DNA of 64,000 nucleotides from an uncultured Muribaculaceae bacterium (GTDB taxonomy: Bacteria; Bacteroidota; Bacteroidia; Bacteroidales; Muribaculaceae), in contig CAJTQV010000006.1 of the NCBI GenBank assembly GCA_910578385.1, positions 1 through 64,000 of the forward strand, in the 5' to 3' direction. The notes under the pieces were generated by a model. That model did not search any database. It saw nothing but the letters and a program-made list of their open reading frames with translations, and was not told the DNA's origin. Both the position numbers and the translations under genes were made by a program. The stretch's first letter is position 1; every line of letters begins with the position of its first letter. Below are positions 43,853 to 51,453 of this stretch, piece after piece.

Positions 43853-45505
43853 ATGAAAAAATCCTCACTGATACTCCCCGCTTGCCTTGCGGCTCTCATC
43901 TCGCTCGGCGCTCTCGCCCAGAAGAAGAGCGGCGACGCGGCTCTTGCCCGCAACCTGACCACCTTCAACGCCATCGTCAAGGAGCTTCAGGACAACTACG
44001 TTGACTCCATCGCCCCCGACCGGGCTTTCAAGGAGGCCATCGGTGCCCTGCTCGAAACCGTCGATCCCTACACGGAATATTACCCCGTCGAAGACCAGGA
44101 GATGCTCCAGAAGATGACCACGGGCGAGTACGGTGGAATCGGTTCATACCTCCTCGACCGTGACAGCACGACTTATATCTCCGCGCCGATGGAGGGCTCT
44201 CCCTCCGCACGCGCCGGTATCCGCGCCGGCGACCGTATCCTGCGCGTCGACTCGCTCGATGTCTCGCACAAGCTCAGCGCCGATGTCACCAAGGTGCTCC
44301 GTGGCCGTCCCAACACTCCGGTCACAATCACCCTCCAGCGTCCATACGTGCAGGATTCTATCGTAACCGTCACCCTCACCCGCGAGTTGCTCCAGCAGCC
44401 CTCTGTGCCATATTATGCGGTGATTGGCAACACCGGCTACATCCAGCTCACATCATTCATCAACAAGTCTCCGGCCGAGGTCAAGACGGCTCTTGAGGAA
44501 TTCAAGGCCGACCCGCGTGTGAAGAACATCGTCATCGACGTGCGTGGCAACGGCGGCGGCCTCGTTGAGAGTGCTGTCGATATCCTCAGCTATTTCGTGC
44601 CGAAAGGCACGGAAGTTGTCCGTATGCGTGGCCGCAACCCATCTGACGAACGTGTCTACAAGACCACCCGCTCCCCTCTGTTCCCCGACATCCCTCTCGC
44701 TATCCTGATTGACGGTGCCACCGCCTCGGCTTCCGAAATTCTCGCCGGTGCTGTCCAGGACCTCGACCGAGGTGTCCTCGTCGGCTCCCGCAGTTTCGGC
44801 AAGGGACTGGTGCAGACCACCCGCCCGCTCCCCTTCTCGGGTGTGCTCAAGGTGACTGTGGCGAAATACTACACCCCCTCCGGCCGTCTTATACAGGCTC
44901 TCGACTACGCCCACCGTAACGAGGACGGTTCCGTGTCGCGTATCCCCGACAGCCTGACCCACGAGTACAAGACCCTCCACGGCCGTACCATCCGCGACGG
45001 CGGTGGCCTCGTGCCCGACTCCACCATCGACTGGGGCAAGGTGAACCGCTTGGTCTACAACGTTGTGCGCGACAACTGGAGCTTCGATTACGCTACCCGT
45101 TTCGCTGCCGAACACCCCACTATCGCTCCGGCCACCGAGTTTGTTGTGACCGACGAAATCTACGATGACTTCAAGAAGAGCATCGACCCGAAGCGCTTCA
45201 AGTACGACCGCGTCATGGAAGAGGCCATGAAGCAGCTCCGCGAGATTGCTACCGACGAGGGCTATATGGGTGAAGAGACTACCGCCGCATTCGACTCGCT
45301 CCAGAAGCTGCTCATTCACGACCTTGACCGCGACCTCAACACCCATCGCGATGAGATTACCGATTATCTCGGCTCCGAGATTGTAAGCCGTTATTACTAT
45401 GATAAGGGTAAGACGGCCTACGCCCTCCGCACCGACAAGGCTCTCAAGGCGGCTCAGGAAATAATGGATTCTGACCTTTACGACAAGATTCTCCGTAAGC
45501 AATGA
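43853..45505 (+). CDS. C-terminal processing peptidase (S41 family)
   Basis: 550 aa. Exported serine protease. The signal peptide ends LGALAQKK (mature Gln). An N-terminal helical region is followed by a PDZ domain (about 85-165, SPSARAGIRAGDRILRV) and the S41 catalytic domain with the Ser in GATASASEIL and the Lys in SFGKGLVQ. A C-terminal segment of about 150 residues follows. Its targets are unknown; the family trims or degrades periplasmic proteins. The stop overlaps the mfd start by four bases. Confidence 0.93.
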   Translation: MKKSSLILPACLAALISLGALAQKKSGDAALARNLTTFNAIVKELQDNYVDSIAPDRAFKEAIGALLETVDPYTEYYPVEDQEMLQKMTTGEYGGIGSYLLDRDSTTYISAPMEGSPSARAGIRAGDRILRVDSLDVSHKLSADVTKVLRGRPNTPVTITLQRPYVQDSIVTVTLTRELLQQPSVPYYAVIGNTGYIQLTSFINKSPAEVKTALEEFKADPRVKNIVIDVRGNGGGLVESAVDILSYFVPKGTEVVRMRGRNPSDERVYKTTRSPLFPDIPLAILIDGATASASEILAGAVQDLDRGVLVGSRSFGKGLVQTTRPLPFSGVLKVTVAKYYTPSGRLIQALDYAHRNEDGSVSRIPDSLTHEYKTLHGRTIRDGGGLVPDSTIDWGKVNRLVYNVVRDNWSFDYATRFAAEHPTIAPATEFVVTDEIYDDFKKSIDPKRFKYDRVMEEAMKQLREIATDEGYMGEETTAAFDSLQKLLIHDLDRDLNTHRDEITDYLGSEIVSRYYYDKGKTAYALRTDKALKAAQEIMDSDLYDKILRKQ

Positions 45506-48500
45506 CCCTGCGCGAGGCTGATGAAATATTTGCGTCGCCGTCGCGGCTTAAGGCCGTCACGGCCCTGTTTGCCGACCGGAAGGTGCGCCGCATATCTCTT
45601 TCCGGTCTCGCGGGGAGTGCCCCTGCCATGCTCTTCGCGGCCCTTGACCTCAAGTCGCCGCTCCTTCTGGTAGCCAACGACATCACCGATGCCGGATATG
45701 TCTATAACGACATCCGCGCCATCGCCGGTGAGGACGCCGTGGCCATTTTCCCCTCCGGCTACAAGCGCGACATCAAGTATGGTCAGGTCGATCCCCCCTC
45801 GCAGATTCTCCGCACCGATGTTCTCGACCGTCTTGCCTCGTCAAAGTCGCTGCGCTGTGTGGTGACATGCCCCGAGGCTCTTGCCGAGAAGGTTGCCGAC
45901 CGCGACGACCTGTCGGCCAAGACAGTCTCGCTTCGCGTCGGGCAGCACATCCCCATGTCCGACGTGGTGAAACGCCTCGTCGAGCTCGGTTTCAATTCCG
46001 TTGAATATGTATACGAACCGGGGCAATTCGCACGCCGTGGTTCGATTCTCGATGTATATTCCTTCGCCGGAGAACTCCCCTACCGTATCGACTTCTTCGA
46101 CACGGAGATTGACTCCATCCGTCTCTTCAATGTCGAGACGCAGCTTTCCGAGAGCAAGGTTGAATCCGTGTCGCTTGTGCCCCCTTCGGCCTCCGACACT
46201 GGCAGTGGCATATCGCTCCTCGAATTCATGGGCGACAAGACCATCCTCGCCTCCATGCAGCCCGATTACGTGCTTCAGCGTGTCCGTGCCATCGCGGCCG
46301 AAGAGTTCTCGGAGTCAGCGCTGATTGCCGACGAAGGCGACCGCGATGCCATGCACAAGGTTGTCGATGCCGAAGATTTCGCCACCCGTTTCGAGGCCAT
46401 GCGTCAGGTCCATTACGGCGTACAGGAGGCTCCGGTGTCGTTCGGTGCCGAGGCTTCTGTCCGCTTCAACTGTTCTCTCCAGACTCTATACCACAAGAAT
46501 TTCGACCTCATAGCCGATTCTTTCCGGAAATTTCTCGCCGACGGCTACCGCATTCTCATTCTCTCCGATTCCGATTATCAAGCCGATCGTCTCCGCTCCA
46601 TCTTCGCCGACCGTGGCGATGACATAACCTTTACCCCTGTCAGCTCCACCCTCCACGAGGGGTTCGTTGACCATGACTCGAAGACCTGTTTTTTCACCGA
46701 CCATCAGATTTTCGACCGTTTCCACAAGTACAGTCTCCGTTCCGACAAGGCGCGTGCCGGTAAGCTCGCCCTCTCAATCAAGGAACTGAACCAGATTGAG
46801 GTAGACGACTACATCGTCCACATCGACCACGGCATAGGCCGCTTCGGAGGTCTCGTCAAGACCGACATCAACGGCCGCCCGCAGGAGATGATTAAGGTCT
46901 TTTTCCAGAACAACGCTCTCGTTCTTGTCTCCATCCATGCTCTCCACAAGCTCTCGAAATATCGCGGCAAGGAGGGTATCCCGCCGAAGATAAGCAAGCT
47001 CGGCGGTGGCGCATGGGTGCGTATGAAGGAACGCACCAAGGCGAAGATGAAGGACATGGCGCGCGAGCTGATAAGCCTCTATGCGCGTCGCCGCACGGAG
47101 AAGGGTCACGCCTTCGCCCCCGATTCCTACATGCAGCACGAGCTGGAGGCCAGCTTCATCTACGAGGATACCCCCGACCAGCTCAAGGCCACACAGGCGG
47201 TCAAGGCTGACATGGAGAGCGACCGCCCCATGGACCGACTCATCTGCGGCGATGTCGGCTTCGGTAAGACTGAAATCGCTGTCCGCGCCGCTTTCAAGGC
47301 CGCCGCCGACGGCAAGCAGGTCGCTGTTCTCGTGCCGACCACGGTTCTTGCCCTTCAGCATTACAACACCTTCTCCTCCCGCCTGAAAGACCTGCCGGTC
47401 CGCGTGGAGTTCATATCACGCGCCAAAAAGCCGAAGGAACTCAAGCAGATTCTCGCCGACCTTGAAGCTGGCAAGATTGATATCCTTGTCGGCACCCACA
47501 AGATTATCGGCAAATCCGTCAAATTCAAGGACCTCGGTCTCCTCATCATCGACGAGGAACAGAAATTCGGTGTCGCTGTCAAGGAACGCCTCAAGCAGCT
47601 CAAGACCAACGTCGATACGCTCACCATGAGCGCCACCCCCATACCGCGTACCCTCCAGTTCTCTCTCATGGGTGCCCGCGACCTCAGCTCCCTCAACACT
47701 CCGCCGGCCAACCGTCAGCCCATCCTGACCAATGTCTCAACGTTCGACGACGAGGTCATCCGCGAGGCGGTCGAGTTCGAGCTGTCGCGCAACGGCCAGG
47801 TGTTCTTCGTCTCAAACCGCATAGAGAATCTCACCGAGCTTGAGACCAAGCTCCGCCGCCTCGTGCCGGGAGTGAAGATTGTTGTCGCCCACGGCCAGAT
47901 GCCTCCCGAACAGCTTGAGAAGGCCATAATCGACTTCTCCAACCACGATTACGATGTCCTCCTCTCCACCACCATAGTCGAGAACGGCATAGACATGCCC
48001 AATGTCAACACCATCATAGTCAACAATGCCGACCGCTTCGGTCTCAGCGAATTGCATCAGCTCCGAGGCCGTGTCGGCCGCTCCAACCGCAAGGCGTTCT
48101 GCTACCTCCTCGTACCCCCCGGCAAACCGCTCACCCCCGTGGCACGCCGCCGTCTCCAGGCCATCGAGAATTTCTCCGACCTCGGCTCCGGCATACACAT
48201 CGCCATGCAGGACCTCGACATACGCGGTGCCGGAAACCTCCTCGGATCCGAACAGTCAGGCTTCATCGCCGACCTCGGCTACGAGGCATACCAGCAGATT
48301 CTCCGAGAGTCAATCACCGAGCTTAAGACAGAGGAATTCGCCGACACCTTCACCGACATCAGCGCTGGAGCGCAAGAGGAGTTTGTATCCGACGTCACCA
48401 TCGAGTCCGACCTCGAACTCCGTCTGCCCCCCGAATACGTACCGCAGGAAAACGAGCGCATCACCCTATACCGCCGCCTCGACAACATGGAACGCCCCGC

Positions 48501-48867
48501 GCAGATCGAGGAATTCCGCGCCCACCTCATAGACCGCTTCGGAGCCATACCGGCTGTCACCGACGAGCTGATAAACGTCGTGCCCCTCCGCATGGCCGCC
48601 AAACGCCTCGGCATAGAGCGCATCGTGCTCAAAGGGGGCCTTATGCGCCTCTACTTCGTCAGCGACGACAACCGCGCCTACTACCAGTCCCCCGCCTTCG
48701 GCCGCGTCCTGGCCTATCTCCAGGCCAACCCCCGCCGTTGCAGCCTCAAAGACATCCCGGCCACCGCAACCGCGCCCCTCCGCCACGCCATGATAGTCTC
48801 CGACGTCCCCACCGTGACCGCCGCCCTCGCCATCCTCACCGCCACCGAATCCTCCACCCCCCTCTGA
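45502..48867 (+). CDS. mfd: Transcription-repair coupling factor
   Basis: 1121 aa. Removes stalled RNA polymerase and recruits UvrA. Domains in order: UvrB-like N-terminal module (1-330), the RNA-polymerase-interacting CarD-like domain (about 430-500, DDYIVHIDHGIGRFGGL), superfamily 2 helicase motor with Walker A GDVGFGKTE and DEEQ in IIDEEQKFG, TRG motif region (RGRVGRSNRKAFCYLL), and C-terminal D7 (EYVPQENERITLYRRL). Its ATG overlaps the peptidase stop (ATGA), an uncommon pairing that implies coupled translation. Confidence 0.96.
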   Translation: MTLREADEIFASPSRLKAVTALFADRKVRRISLSGLAGSAPAMLFAALDLKSPLLLVANDITDAGYVYNDIRAIAGEDAVAIFPSGYKRDIKYGQVDPPSQILRTDVLDRLASSKSLRCVVTCPEALAEKVADRDDLSAKTVSLRVGQHIPMSDVVKRLVELGFNSVEYVYEPGQFARRGSILDVYSFAGELPYRIDFFDTEIDSIRLFNVETQLSESKVESVSLVPPSASDTGSGISLLEFMGDKTILASMQPDYVLQRVRAIAAEEFSESALIADEGDRDAMHKVVDAEDFATRFEAMRQVHYGVQEAPVSFGAEASVRFNCSLQTLYHKNFDLIADSFRKFLADGYRILILSDSDYQADRLRSIFADRGDDITFTPVSSTLHEGFVDHDSKTCFFTDHQIFDRFHKYSLRSDKARAGKLALSIKELNQIEVDDYIVHIDHGIGRFGGLVKTDINGRPQEMIKVFFQNNALVLVSIHALHKLSKYRGKEGIPPKISKLGGGAWVRMKERTKAKMKDMARELISLYARRRTEKGHAFAPDSYMQHELEASFIYEDTPDQLKATQAVKADMESDRPMDRLICGDVGFGKTEIAVRAAFKAAADGKQVAVLVPTTVLALQHYNTFSSRLKDLPVRVEFISRAKKPKELKQILADLEAGKIDILVGTHKIIGKSVKFKDLGLLIIDEEQKFGVAVKERLKQLKTNVDTLTMSATPIPRTLQFSLMGARDLSSLNTPPANRQPILTNVSTFDDEVIREAVEFELSRNGQVFFVSNRIENLTELETKLRRLVPGVKIVVAHGQMPPEQLEKAIIDFSNHDYDVLLSTTIVENGIDMPNVNTIIVNNADRFGLSELHQLRGRVGRSNRKAFCYLLVPPGKPLTPVARRRLQAIENFSDLGSGIHIAMQDLDIRGAGNLLGSEQSGFIADLGYEAYQQILRESITELKTEEFADTFTDISAGAQEEFVSDVTIESDLELRLPPEYVPQENERITLYRRLDNMERPAQIEEFRAHLIDRFGAIPAVTDELINVVPLRMAAKRLGIERIVLKGGLMRLYFVSDDNRAYYQSPAFGRVLAYLQANPRRCSLKDIPATATAPLRHAMIVSDVPTVTAALAILTATESSTPL

Positions 48868-48997
48868 CCCCGCCCCTATCCACCCTCCTCTGACCCGGCC
48901 CCGCTCCAGAATCTCCACCCCCCTCTGACCGCGCCCCGCTCCAGAATCTCTGCCCCCTCTGACCCCACCCCGCTCCAGAATCTCTGCCCCCCTCCCC

Positions 48998-49030
48998 TTT
49001 TTTTGTTTAAGCGCTGAGCTTCAGCGAAGC
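48998..49030 (+). repeat. Repeat family D (variant stem)
   Basis: TTTTTTTGTTTAAG then CGCTGA-GCT-TCAGCG, nearly identical to the copy at 9356. Confidence 0.75.
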
Positions 49031-49090
49031 CAACATCCCCTCCCTATCTTCCTCCCCCCGTCTCCCACCTATCTCTCACCCCTTCCCGCC

Positions 49091-49120
49091 TTTTTGTCCG
49101 GTGAGAGGGCGCAGCCCGAC
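49091..49120 (+). repeat. Repeat family B
   Basis: TTTTTGTCCGGTGAGAG then GGGC-GCA-GCCC. Confidence 0.88.
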
Positions 49121-49148
49121 TCCAACTCCCATTTACCATTTCCCCGGC

Positions 49149-49181
49149 TTTTTATTTGTTCAAGTGCAGAGCTTCAGCTCC
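49149..49181 (+). repeat. Repeat family D
   Basis: TTTTTATTTGTTCAAGTGCA then GAGC-TTCA-GCTC. Confidence 0.85.
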
Positions 49182-49282
49182 CCAAAAGCAAAGCCGCCCC
49201 TTTCCCGAAGGAAAGGAACGGCCTTCACCAGTCCCCACGTCAGCTTTACCGATGTCTCCACGCCGGCTTTCACCCGTCCCCA

Positions 49283-49327
49283 TGGCGGGCTTGGCACGCC
49301 GGGTGTGGCGCGACAACCGTCGCGCAC
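49283..49327 (+). repeat. Repeat family A
   Basis: TGGCGGGCTTGGCACGCCGGG variant, second stem intact. Confidence 0.88.
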
Positions 49328-49345
49328 CCCTCTCTCTGTGAGATC

Positions 49346-49368
49346 CTGTGTGAGGGCGGCAGCCCCAA
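49346..49368 (+). repeat. Repeat family B
   Basis: CTGTGTGAGGGCGGCAGCCCC, 19 bp after the A copy. Confidence 0.75.
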
Positions 49369-49393
49369 CCTCTAAAGCCTAAAATCTAAAGCC

Positions 49394-49828
49394 TCACTTC
49401 TCCTTCTTCTTCAGAATATCCCGGATCTCAGTCAGCAGCTTCTCCTCGGCAGTCGGTTCCGGAGCAGGAGCAGCCTCCTCGGCCTTGGCCTCCTTCTTCA
49501 TGAACTTCATCGTATACCTCAGCGCGATGAAGATACACAGCGCGATGATAAAGAAATCCACTATGTTCTGGATGAACAGACCATAATTAATCGCAACCTC
49601 CTCCACAGCCGCCACATCCCCCACAGCCGGCTTGCCCGGAGTGATCACATACTTCAGATTCTTGTAACCGTCACCCCCCGTAACGATAGAGACCACAGGC
49701 ATGATGATGTCATTCACCAGCGAGGTTACAATCTTTCCGAACGCCCCGCCGACGATAACACCGACAGCCATGTCAACCACATTTCCCTTTAACGCGAACG
49801 CTTTGAAGTCTTCGATAAATTTTCCCAT
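49394..49828 (-). CDS. mscL: Large-conductance mechanosensitive channel
   Basis: 144 aa. Pentameric inner-membrane channel that opens under osmotic downshock. N-terminal helix and first membrane segment (FIEDFKAFALKGNVVDMAVG, VGGAFGKIVTSLVNDIIMP) match MscL; a second membrane helix is at about 75-98 (IVDFFIIALCIFIALRYTM) and a charged cytoplasmic helix ends the protein. It is divergent from gap, which starts 199 bp away. Confidence 0.95.
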   Translation of the reverse strand: MGKFIEDFKAFALKGNVVDMAVGVIVGGAFGKIVTSLVNDIIMPVVSIVTGGDGYKNLKYVITPGKPAVGDVAAVEEVAINYGLFIQNIVDFFIIALCIFIALRYTMKFMKKEAKAEEAAPAPEPTAEEKLLTEIRDILKKKEK

Positions 49829-49885
49829 ACTTACTTTATTTGTCTAAATTTTGTTAATCGCTGTGCAAATATGCGAATTTTTTCT

Positions 49886-49893
49886 TAATTTTG
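49886..49893 (+). promoter_or_regulatory. gap promoter -7 box
   Basis: TAATTTTG, 134 bp before the ATG, giving a leader of about 125 nt. A perfect GCAACCTA-A-TAGGTTGC hairpin (49893-49909) spans the expected start site. Confidence 0.6.
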
Positions 49894-50027
49894 CAACCTA
49901 ATAGGTTGCTTCTAATGTTTACCATATGGCCATGGACGGACCTTCCCCGTTCAAACGGCCGGTTCGATAGATAGAACAATTACTGACTACAATAAAGTTT
50001 AACCCTAATATTAAAAATTTTAAAGTA

Positions 50028-51035
50028 ATGACAAAGATTGGTATTAACGGATTTGGCCGTATCGGTCGCTTCGTTTTTCGCGCGTCTACCAAGAGAGATG
50101 ACATCGAGGTTGTAGCTATCAACGACCTTCTTCCCGTTGACTACATGGCATACATGCTCAAGTACGACACAATGCACGGTCGTTTCGACGGCACAGTTGA
50201 CTACGATCTCGAGAAGAGCCTTCTCATCGTAAACGGCAAGGAAATCCGTGTTACCGCATGCCGCGACCCCAAGGAAATCGGCTGGGGCGACGTAAACGCT
50301 GAGTACGTTGTCGAGTCAACCGGTCTCTTCCTCACAGAGGAGAAAGCTCAGGCTCACATCGAGGCTGGTGCGAAGTATGTCGTTATGTCAGCTCCCTCAA
50401 AGGACGCTACTCCCATGTTCGTTGTAGGTGTTAACGAGAACACATACGCTGGTCAGAAGTTCGTTTCAAACGCTTCTTGCACAACAAACTGTCTCGCTCC
50501 CATCGCAAAGGTGCTCAACGACAAGTTCGGCATCGTTGAAGGTCTCATGACTACAGTTCACTCTACAACTGCTACTCAGAAGACTGTTGACGGTCCCTCT
50601 ATGAAGGACTGGCGTGGTGGCCGCGCTGCTTCTGGCAACATCATCCCCTCTTCTACAGGTGCTGCAAAGGCTGTAGGCAAGGTTATCCCCGAGCTCAACG
50701 GCAAGCTCACAGGTATCTCGATGCGTGTCCCCACCCTCGACGTATCTGTAGTTGACCTCACTGTCAACCTCGCTAAGCCCGCCACAAAAGAGGACATCTG
50801 CGCTGCCATGAAAGAGGCTGCTGAAGGTGAGCTCAAGGGTGTGCTCGGCTACACTGAGGATGCTGTCGTTTCTTCTGACTTCCTCGGCTGCCCCCTCACT
50901 TCAATCTTCGACGCCAACGCCGGCGTATACCTGACTGACAAGTTCGTCAAGGTTATCAGCTGGTACGACAACGAGATCGGTTACTCAAACAAGGTTCTCG
51001 ACCTCATCGCTCACATGAAGAAAGTAAACGGCTAA
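50028..51035 (+). CDS. gap: Glyceraldehyde-3-phosphate dehydrogenase, type I
   Basis: 335 aa. NAD-binding start KIGINGFGRIGR, catalytic Cys in SNASCTTNCLAP (about 153), and the ENTYAGQKFV and VSWYDNE-type C-terminal elements (VISWYDNEIGYSNKVLD). Glycolytic enzyme. Codon use differs from most of the window: many GCT, GTT, TCT and ACA codons instead of GCC, GTC and TCC, which suggests a highly expressed gene with its own codon preference. It has a long leader and a strong terminator. Confidence 0.98.
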   Translation: MTKIGINGFGRIGRFVFRASTKRDDIEVVAINDLLPVDYMAYMLKYDTMHGRFDGTVDYDLEKSLLIVNGKEIRVTACRDPKEIGWGDVNAEYVVESTGLFLTEEKAQAHIEAGAKYVVMSAPSKDATPMFVVGVNENTYAGQKFVSNASCTTNCLAPIAKVLNDKFGIVEGLMTTVHSTTATQKTVDGPSMKDWRGGRAASGNIIPSSTGAAKAVGKVIPELNGKLTGISMRVPTLDVSVVDLTVNLAKPATKEDICAAMKEAAEGELKGVLGYTEDAVVSSDFLGCPLTSIFDANAGVYLTDKFVKVISWYDNEIGYSNKVLDLIAHMKKVNG

Positions 51036-51057
51036 TCATCCCTTACCAACCAACCAC

Positions 51058-51095
51058 CACGCCCCGACGCCCCCCGCGCCGGGGCGTGCCTTTTT
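51058..51095 (+). terminator. Terminator downstream of gap
   Basis: CACGCCCC pairs with GGGGCGTG around 15 nt, followed by CCTTTTT. The alternative inner stem ACGCCCC/GGGGCGT shares the right arm. Confidence 0.8.
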
Positions 51096-51175
51096 CCCCT
51101 CCCACCTTCCCTCTTCCTCTCCGTCTTCTCTTTCCCCTCCTTTCCCCTCTCCACGGCCCTTCCCCTCGCGTAGCG

Positions 51176-51206
51176 ATTATTTGTCTTAGTGCAGAGCTTC
51201 AGCTCC
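51176..51206 (+). repeat. Repeat family D
   Basis: GATTATTTGTCTTAGTGCA then GAGC-TTCA-GCTC. Preceded by CCCCTCGCGTAGC, shared with the next copy 56 bp on. Confidence 0.85.
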
Positions 51207-51231
51207 TCCCGTCTCCTTCCCCCTCGCGTAG

Positions 51232-51264
51232 CCATTATTTGTCCCGGCGCAGAGCTTCAGCTCC
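51232..51264 (+). repeat. Repeat family D
   Basis: CATTATTTGTCCCGGCGCA then GAGC-TTCA-GCTC. Confidence 0.85.
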
Positions 51265-51277
51265 CCTCCGCGTCTCT

Positions 51278-51307
51278 GTCGAGTGGGTAAAACCTGCAGG
51301 TTTTACC
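51278..51307 (+). repeat. Repeat family C
   Basis: GTCGAGTG then a perfect palindrome with half-site GGTAAAACCTG. Confidence 0.9.
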
Positions 51308-51417
51308 TCCATCCGCCCCCTATATTTCCGCCGTCCCAACCCATTGCCAATCACCACTCTACTCTAAAATTACCCTATATTCGTCCTATATCCTGCACCA
51401 ATCCCCCGAAATCCCGA

Positions 51418-51425
51418 TAACTTTG
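51418..51425 (+). promoter_or_regulatory. Promoter -7 box of the CotH gene
   Basis: TAACTTTG, 28 bp before the ATG. Confidence 0.6.
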
Positions 51426-51453
51426 CCACCGAAAACAAAACCCCTATCAACCA

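Larger units (their letters stand above)
48868..49393. other. Long repeat-filled gap between mfd and mscL
   Basis: 48885-48995 holds about three copies of a 35-36-bp unit (CGCTCCAGAATCTC plus CCCCCTCTGACC). Copies of D, B, D, A and B follow in that order. No gene; small open frames here are built from the repeats. Confidence 0.75.
51096..51453. other. Gap between gap and the CotH gene
   Basis: A C/T-rich stretch, two D repeats and one C repeat, then AT-rich promoter DNA. No gene seen. Confidence 0.7.

Noticed and set aside
45061..45085. Reverse-orientation copy of repeat A in the peptidase gene
   Set aside because: Only GTGCGCGACAA matches by chance within coding sequence; the rest of the element is absent.
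49094..49382. Overlapping open frames of 60-95 codons giving peptides such as GLARRVWRDNRRAP
   Set aside because: They are translations of repeats A, B and D; the same peptide strings appear wherever repeat A occurs, with no conserved start or neighbours.
49886..50027. Riboswitch in the gap leader
   Set aside because: Only a simple hairpin is visible; no known aptamer core was recognised.
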